Assembly: GCA_033720855.1 (NCBI GenBank)
Contig: JAWWBR010000126.1
Location: forward strand, 1-9,802
DNA from: SMXQ01 sp033720855
GTDB taxonomy: Bacteria > Pseudomonadota > Alphaproteobacteria > SMXQ01
DNA: 9,802 nucleotides
Direction of reading: 5' to 3'
Positions 5,914-9,802 of the stretch are shown here, piece by piece. The position numbers were made by a program, and so were the translations under genes. The notes under the pieces were generated by a model that saw nothing but the letters and a program-made list of their open reading frames with translations, was not told where the DNA came from and ran no database searches. Positions within the stretch are counted from its first letter, which is position 1. Each line of letters begins with the position of its first letter.

Positions 5914-7830
5914 ATGAGACAGTCCCCACACAGCTTCGATGTGATCGTCATCGGCGGCGGCCATGCCGGGGCCGAGGCCGCGGCCGCCGCCGCACGCATG
6001 GGGGCGGCGACGCTTTTGATCACTCACCGCGCCGATACCATCGGGGAAATGTCCTGCAACCCGGCCATCGGCGGCCTCGGCAAGGGCCATCTGGTGCGGG
6101 AGATCGATGCCTTGGACGGGGTGATGGGGCGCGCCATCGACCGGGCCGGGATCCAGTTTCGCGTCCTCAACCGGTCAAAGGGTCCCGCGGTGCAGGGGCC
6201 GAGGGCCCAGGCCGACCGCCGTCTCTACAAGGCGGCGATGCAGGATATTCTTGCCCATCAGGACAATCTGTCGATCCGTGCGGGCGCGGTGGAGGACTTG
6301 GTCCTCGGCGCCGACGGCCGGGTCGCCGGGATCGTCACCGCCGATGGCGAAACCCTCTCCTGCGGCGCGGCGATCCTGACCACCGGCACCTTTCTGCGCG
6401 GCCTGATCCACATCGGCGAGCGCACCATGCCGGCCGGGCGTGTCGACGAGGCCCCGGCGCTGGGTTTGTCGCAAACCCTTGAGCGGCTTGACTTTCGGCT
6501 GGGACGGTTGAAGACGGGCACGCCGCCGCGGCTTGACCGCGGGAGCATCGATTGGCAGGGGCTGGAGCGTCAGCCCGGCGATCATCCGCCCGAGCCGTTC
6601 TCGACCCTGACCGAGGAGATCACCACGCCTCAGGTACCGTGCCACATCACCGGGACCACCGCCGCGACCCATGATGTGATCCGTGCCAACCTCGATCGCG
6701 CGCCGATGTATTCGGGACAAATCGAAAGCACCGGGCCGCGCTATTGCCCGTCGATCGAGGACAAGGTGGTGCGATTCGCCGATCGCACGCGTCACCAGAT
6801 TTTCCTTGAGCCGGAGGGCCTCGAGGATCGGACGATATATCCCAACGGCATTTCGACCTCGCTCCCGGAAGACGTGCAGATTGAGATGCTGCGCACCATT
6901 CCGGGACTGGAGCGTGCGGAGATGCTGCGCCCTGGCTACGCCATCGAATACGACTATGTCGATCCCCGCGAGCTCGATCACCGGCTCGAGGCGCGCCGCA
7001 TTCCGGGGCTGTTCCTGGCCGGACAAATCAACGGTACGACCGGTTACGAGGAAGCCGCGGCGCAGGGTCTGGTGGCCGGCGTCAATGCCGCGCTGGCCGT
7101 CGGATGTGTCGAAAAAGTCATATCTTTCAAGGAGTTCCGGCTTGATCGCGGGGAGGCCTATATCGGCGTGATGATCGACGATTTGGTGACTCGCGGCGTG
7201 ACCGAACCCTACCGCATGTTTACCTCGCGCGCCGAATACCGATTGCTGTTGAGGGCGGACAACGCCGATCAACGCCTGACCGAGGCGGGGATCGCCATCG
7301 GCTGCGTCGGTGGCGCGCGGCGGCGCGCCTGGCGTGCCAAGGCCGCCCGGTTGACCCGGGCACGGGCATTGACCGAACGCCTGACGGCGACGCCGCGCGA
7401 GCTCGCCGCGTCCGGCATCACGGTCGCCGACGATGGGGTGCGGCGCAGTGCCGACCGCCTGCTCGCCCATGGCGATATCGGTATCGCCCGGCTGACCGCC
7501 TTATGGCCGGAACTCGGCACCCTGGACCCCGTCATCGCCCGGCAAATCGAGGTCGATGCGCGCTATGCCGTCTATTTGGAGCGCCAGAAGGCAGATATCG
7601 CCGCTTTTCGTCGCGATGAAGGGCTGGAAATCCCCAGAGATCTCGATTTTGCGGCCGTCGGCGGCCTGTCCAATGAGGTGCGGGAGAAGCTGGAACAGGT
7701 CGGCCCGCGAACCCTCGGCCAGGCCGCGCGCATCCCTGGCGTGACGCCGGCGGCCTTGACGGCGCTGCTCGGTCACGTGCGTCGCCGCAACCCGCCTGCG
7801 GCGGCCGGGCGCGATAAGGCCTCGGCCTGA
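5914..7830 (+). CDS. mnmG: tRNA uridine-5-carboxymethylaminomethyl(34) synthesis enzyme MnmG (GidA)
   Basis: MnmG is the FAD-dependent partner of MnmE in wobble-uridine (cmnm5U34) synthesis; it binds FAD, NADH and tRNA. The 638-residue product has the dinucleotide-binding loop GGGHAGAEAA (14-23), SCNPAIGGLGKGH (47-59) and the family signature GPAVQGPRAQADR (90-102). The second signature, AGQINGTTGYEEAAAQGLVAG, starts at about residue 369. The two cysteines important in E. coli MnmG (47 and 277) have counterparts at Cys48 and Cys278. The C-terminal tRNA/MnmE-binding region contains GLSNEVREKLEQVGPRTLGQA. The ATG at 5914-5916 is preferred because MRQSPHSFDVIVIGGGHAGAE fits the family N-terminus. 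There is no Shine-Dalgarno, and a promoter-like element ends only 9 nt upstream, so it may be translated from a nearly leaderless message. rsmG starts 8 nt after its stop. Confidence 0.97.
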   Translation: MRQSPHSFDVIVIGGGHAGAEAAAAAARMGAATLLITHRADTIGEMSCNPAIGGLGKGHLVREIDALDGVMGRAIDRAGIQFRVLNRSKGPAVQGPRAQADRRLYKAAMQDILAHQDNLSIRAGAVEDLVLGADGRVAGIVTADGETLSCGAAILTTGTFLRGLIHIGERTMPAGRVDEAPALGLSQTLERLDFRLGRLKTGTPPRLDRGSIDWQGLERQPGDHPPEPFSTLTEEITTPQVPCHITGTTAATHDVIRANLDRAPMYSGQIESTGPRYCPSIEDKVVRFADRTRHQIFLEPEGLEDRTIYPNGISTSLPEDVQIEMLRTIPGLERAEMLRPGYAIEYDYVDPRELDHRLEARRIPGLFLAGQINGTTGYEEAAAQGLVAGVNAALAVGCVEKVISFKEFRLDRGEAYIGVMIDDLVTRGVTEPYRMFTSRAEYRLLLRADNADQRLTEAGIAIGCVGGARRRAWRAKAARLTRARALTERLTATPRELAASGITVADDGVRRSADRLLAHGDIGIARLTALWPELGTLDPVIARQIEVDARYAVYLERQKADIAAFRRDEGLEIPRDLDFAAVGGLSNEVREKLEQVGPRTLGQAARIPGVTPAALTALLGHVRRRNPPAAAGRDKASA

Positions 7831-7838
7831 TCGCCGCG

Positions 7839-8513
7839 GTGTCCCGCAGGCACACGGCGGCCTTCGACCCCCTGGCGCTGGGCCGCGTGGGGGGCGTTTC
7901 ACGTGAAACACGGCAGGCGCTTGAGGCCTACGAAACACTGCTGCTGAAATGGCAGAAGGCGGTGAATCTGGTCGGCTCCGCCACTCTAGATGACGTCTGG
8001 AACCGACATTTCATCGATTCGGCCCAGCTTGCGCCGTTGATCCCGCGGCGGGGCGACGGAAAGGCGCCGGTGGTGCTGGATGCGGGCAGCGGCGCCGGTT
8101 TTCCGGGATTGGTCTTGGCCATTCTCAGCGCCACGGGAGCGGTGCCCGAACCGGGGTTTGACGTGCATTTGGTCGAGTCCAATGCCCGCAAATGCGCTTT
8201 TCTGAGGGAAGCCGCCCGCGTCACAAACTCGGCAGTCACGGTCCATCACCGGCGCGTGGAAGCCCTGGCGCCCTTCCCGGTGGACGTCGTGACGGCGCGG
8301 GGGTTTGCGCCTCTGCCCCGGCTTCTTGACCTGCTCCGGGGCTTCCTGGAGACGCCCGCCGGCCCGCCGATGGGGTTGTTTTTGAAAGGGCGGAGGGCGC
8401 AACGGGAATTGACCGAAGCGCGGAAACATTGGAAGATGCGGGTCCAAACCATCGCCAGCGTGACAGACCCCGACGGGGTCGTCCTGCGGATCGAGGACAT
8501 TGTCCGTGGATAA
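7839..8513 (+). CDS. rsmG: 16S rRNA (guanine(527)-N7)-methyltransferase RsmG (GidB)
   Basis: RsmG uses S-adenosylmethionine to methylate N7 of G527 (E. coli numbering) in 16S rRNA; its loss is known to give low-level streptomycin resistance. The 224-residue product shows LLKWQKAVNLVG (35-46), NRHFIDSAQL (55-64), the SAM-binding loop VLDAGSGAGFPGLVLAI (79-95), VESNARKCAFLRE (112-124), TARGFAPLPRLLDL (152-165) and a C-terminal LKGRRAQREL. The start is taken as GTG at 7839-7841, 8 nt after the mnmG stop and lacking a clear Shine-Dalgarno, so coupling is likely. A GTG at 7887 is an alternative that would drop 16 residues. Codons 20-24 (Val-Ser-Arg-Glu-Thr) are formed by a parS site, a combination seen in many alphaproteobacterial RsmG proteins. 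The 3' end overlaps the start of parA. Confidence 0.95.
   Translation: MSRRHTAAFDPLALGRVGGVSRETRQALEAYETLLLKWQKAVNLVGSATLDDVWNRHFIDSAQLAPLIPRRGDGKAPVVLDAGSGAGFPGLVLAILSATGAVPEPGFDVHLVESNARKCAFLREAARVTNSAVTVHHRRVEALAPFPVDVVTARGFAPLPRLLDLLRGFLETPAGPPMGLFLKGRRAQRELTEARKHWKMRVQTIASVTDPDGVVLRIEDIVRG
7895..7910. promoter_or_regulatory. parS: second parS site, embedded in rsmG codons
   Basis: CGTTTCACGTGAAACA differs from the consensus TGTTTCACGTGAAACA only at the first base, leaving a 14-bp perfect palindrome GTTTCACGTGAAAC (7896-7909). In the rsmG frame it specifies Val-Ser-Arg-Glu-Thr near the protein N-terminus, so the bases serve both as a ParB site and as codons. It lies 2048 bp from the first parS and about 0.6 kb before parA. 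Confidence 0.88.
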
Positions 8514-9384
8514 ATCCGGCGCCGTATCCGCCTCCGTCACCGCCGAGGTCCCAATGGGCGCCGGCGAGGGCGCAGAAGAAGTCTCACAACCTGTTGAAAA
8601 TAAACCAAAAATACTAATCATCGCAAACCAGAAGGGCGGTGTCGGCAAGACCACGACGGCGATCAACCTGGCCACCGCGCTGGCGGCCGTGGGCCGCAGG
8701 GTCCTGGTGCTTGACCTGGATCCGCAGGGGAACGCTTCGACCGGGCTGGGGATACCCCAGAGCGCCCGCGGCCACGGCACTTACGATCTGCTGATCGGAG
8801 CGGCGCCGGTGGCGAAAGCCGTGGTGTCCTGTGGGATTCCCCGGCTGGATGTGGTGCCCAGCACGGTGGACCTGGCAGGCGCCGAGCTCGAATTGATCGA
8901 CATGGAGCGGCGCGAGTATCGCCTGAGGGATGCGCTCCGCAGCGAGATGCCGGCCTACGACTATATCTTCGTCGATTGTCCGCCGTCGCTCAATCTCCTG
9001 ACCCTCAACGGCTTGGTGGCGGCGGATGCGGTGCTGGTGCCGCTGCAATGCGAATTCTTCGCCCTCGAAGGCCTGACCCATCTGCTGAAAACCCTCGACC
9101 GTGTGCGCCGCAGCTTCAATCCCGAGCTTGAACTACAAGGTGTAGTGCTGACCATGGCCGACACACGCAATAACTTGACGGCGATGGTGGCGGCGGATGT
9201 GCGCCAGTTTCTCGGCGACAAGGTCTATGAGACCATCATTCCGCGTAACGTCCGGGTGTCGGAGGCGCCGTCCCACGGCAAACCGGTGCTGCTCTATGAT
9301 TTTAAATGCGCGGGCTCCCAAGCCTATATCCAACTGGCGCGGGAAATCCTGCGGCGCGAAGGAGAAAAGGAAGAGGCGACATGA
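8506..9384 (+). CDS. parA: chromosome partitioning ATPase ParA (Soj)
   Basis: ParA is the deviant-Walker ATPase that binds DNA non-specifically as an ATP dimer and, with ParB-parS, drives segregation of the origin region. From the chosen start (292 residues), the Walker A motif KGGVGKTT is at 43-50 with its signature lysine before GG. It is followed by DLDPQGN (70-76), the Walker B region YIFVDCPPS (153-161) and RNVRVSEAPSHGKPV (247-261). It is a small ParA of the chromosomal Soj type, without a helix-turn-helix extension. The start is uncertain. GTG at 8506 has GAGGA 8 nt upstream and overlaps the rsmG stop; ATG at 8554 has GAGG 5 nt upstream and would leave a more usual N-terminus; TTG at 8500 has no usable site. 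Codons just before Walker A are unusually AT-rich. The stop overlaps the parB ATG (ATGA). Confidence 0.95.
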   Translation: MDKSGAVSASVTAEVPMGAGEGAEEVSQPVENKPKILIIANQKGGVGKTTTAINLATALAAVGRRVLVLDLDPQGNASTGLGIPQSARGHGTYDLLIGAAPVAKAVVSCGIPRLDVVPSTVDLAGAELELIDMERREYRLRDALRSEMPAYDYIFVDCPPSLNLLTLNGLVAADAVLVPLQCEFFALEGLTHLLKTLDRVRRSFNPELELQGVVLTMADTRNNLTAMVAADVRQFLGDKVYETIIPRNVRVSEAPSHGKPVLLYDFKCAGSQAYIQLAREILRREGEKEEAT

Positions 9385-9802
9385 GCGACGACGGCCCCCA
9401 GACCCAACCGGAGAAACGCAATCTCGGCCGTGGCCTCGCGGCGCTGTTCGGCGAGGAGGGCGGCGAATTCGCGGCCTTCCCGCCGGGGACGACGATCCGA
9501 ACCCTGCCCGTAAGCCAACTGCGCCCCGGCCCGGTCCAGCCCCGTCGCAACTTTGATGACGAGGCGCTCGGTGCCCTGGTCGATTCCGTGCGCGAGAAAG
9601 GCGTGCTGCAGCCGCTCCTGGTTCGCCGCGTCGCCGGCGGCGAAGAGCAATACGAGATCATTGCCGGCGAGCGGCGCTGGCGCGCGGCTCAGATCGCCCG
9701 GGTTCATGAGGTTCCGGTCGTCGAACGGGAGATGGACGACGCCGAGGCCCTCGAGGTCGCCCTGGTGGAAAACATCCAGCGTCAGGACCTGACCTCTTTG
9801 GA
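9381..9802 (+). CDS. parB: chromosome partitioning protein ParB (Spo0J), 5' part
   Basis: ParB is the parS-specific CTPase that loads at parS, closes into a sliding DNA clamp and stimulates ParA. Only the first 140 codons are present; the frame is open at the window edge. The visible part starts with a short basic N-terminal motif, KRNLGRGLAALFGE (12-25), the region that contacts ParA in relatives. The ParB/Srx domain follows, with the CTP-binding segments QPLLVRR (77-83), GERRWRA (96-102) and ENIQRQDL (130-137). These fit the three conserved nucleotide-binding boxes of chromosomal ParB proteins. The helix-turn-helix and C-terminal dimerisation domains lie outside the window. The ATG at 9381 overlaps the parA stop by 4 nt, and the purine-rich GGAAGAGG lies 4 nt upstream, so parA and parB are translationally coupled. 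It is the expected reader of the two parS sites described here. Confidence 0.96.
   Translation, partial: MSDDGPQTQPEKRNLGRGLAALFGEEGGEFAAFPPGTTIRTLPVSQLRPGPVQPRRNFDDEALGALVDSVREKGVLQPLLVRRVAGGEEQYEIIAGERRWRAAQIARVHEVPVVEREMDDAEALEVALVENIQRQDLTSL

Noticed and set aside
6175..7470. Minus-strand open frame of 431 codons opposite mnmG
   Set aside because: mnmG is intact with its family signatures on the plus strand. The antisense frame has no known motif and no ribosome-binding site that I could see.
7774..7779. A further CACGTG core in the 3' end of mnmG as a third parS
   Set aside because: Only TCACGTG matches; the flanking GTT and GAAAC arms are missing, so it is below a credible ParB site.
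8409..8437. TTGACC-17-GAAGAT inside rsmG as an internal parAB promoter
   Set aside because: The -35 looks fair but the -10 matches only 3 of 6 positions, and such pairs occur readily by chance in coding DNA.

Overview
The window is a GC-rich (by eye about two-thirds G+C), densely coding piece of bacterial chromosome. The right half carries the conserved order mnmE-mnmG-rsmG-parA-parB. Together with two parS sites of the TGTTTCACGTGAAACA type, one of them inside the VSRET codons of rsmG, this points to an alphaproteobacterium, most likely Rhodospirillales-like. That placement rests on gene order and motifs, not on a database search.

Left half (15-4263, minus strand): four tightly spaced genes look like one operon, transcribed right to left. 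They are a YyaL/DUF255 thioredoxin-fold protein (2227-4263), an Ogt-type methylated-DNA cysteine methyltransferase (1737-2246), a dienelactone-hydrolase-family protein (1000-1701) and a QorA-type NADPH:quinone oxidoreductase (15-989). Junctions are a 20-nt overlap, a 35-nt gap and a 10-nt gap. The genes fit a loose theme of repair or detoxification of electrophiles and oxidants, but that link is inferred.

Middle (4264-4458): a 195-bp divergent intergenic region separates the two transcription units. It holds one weak promoter candidate for the minus-strand operon and a 12-bp palindrome in the mnmE leader.

Right half (4459-9802, plus strand): mnmE and mnmG encode the two subunits of the tRNA wobble-uridine (cmnm5U) modifying enzyme. 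rsmG encodes the 16S rRNA m7G methyltransferase. parA and the 5' part of parB encode the chromosome-segregation ATPase and the CTP-dependent parS-binding clamp; parB is cut by the window edge. A perfect parS lies between mnmE and mnmG, just upstream of a good sigma70-like promoter whose predicted start would give a nearly leaderless mnmG mRNA. rsmG, parA and parB follow with gaps or overlaps of 8 nt or less.

I found no mobile elements, RNA genes, CRISPR arrays or pseudogenes, and no convincing undescribed system. The points worth a second look are the parS layout, the possible leaderless mnmG start, an AT-rich palindrome inside mnmE, an atypical proline in MnmE switch II, the parA start region, and the four-gene minus-strand operon.
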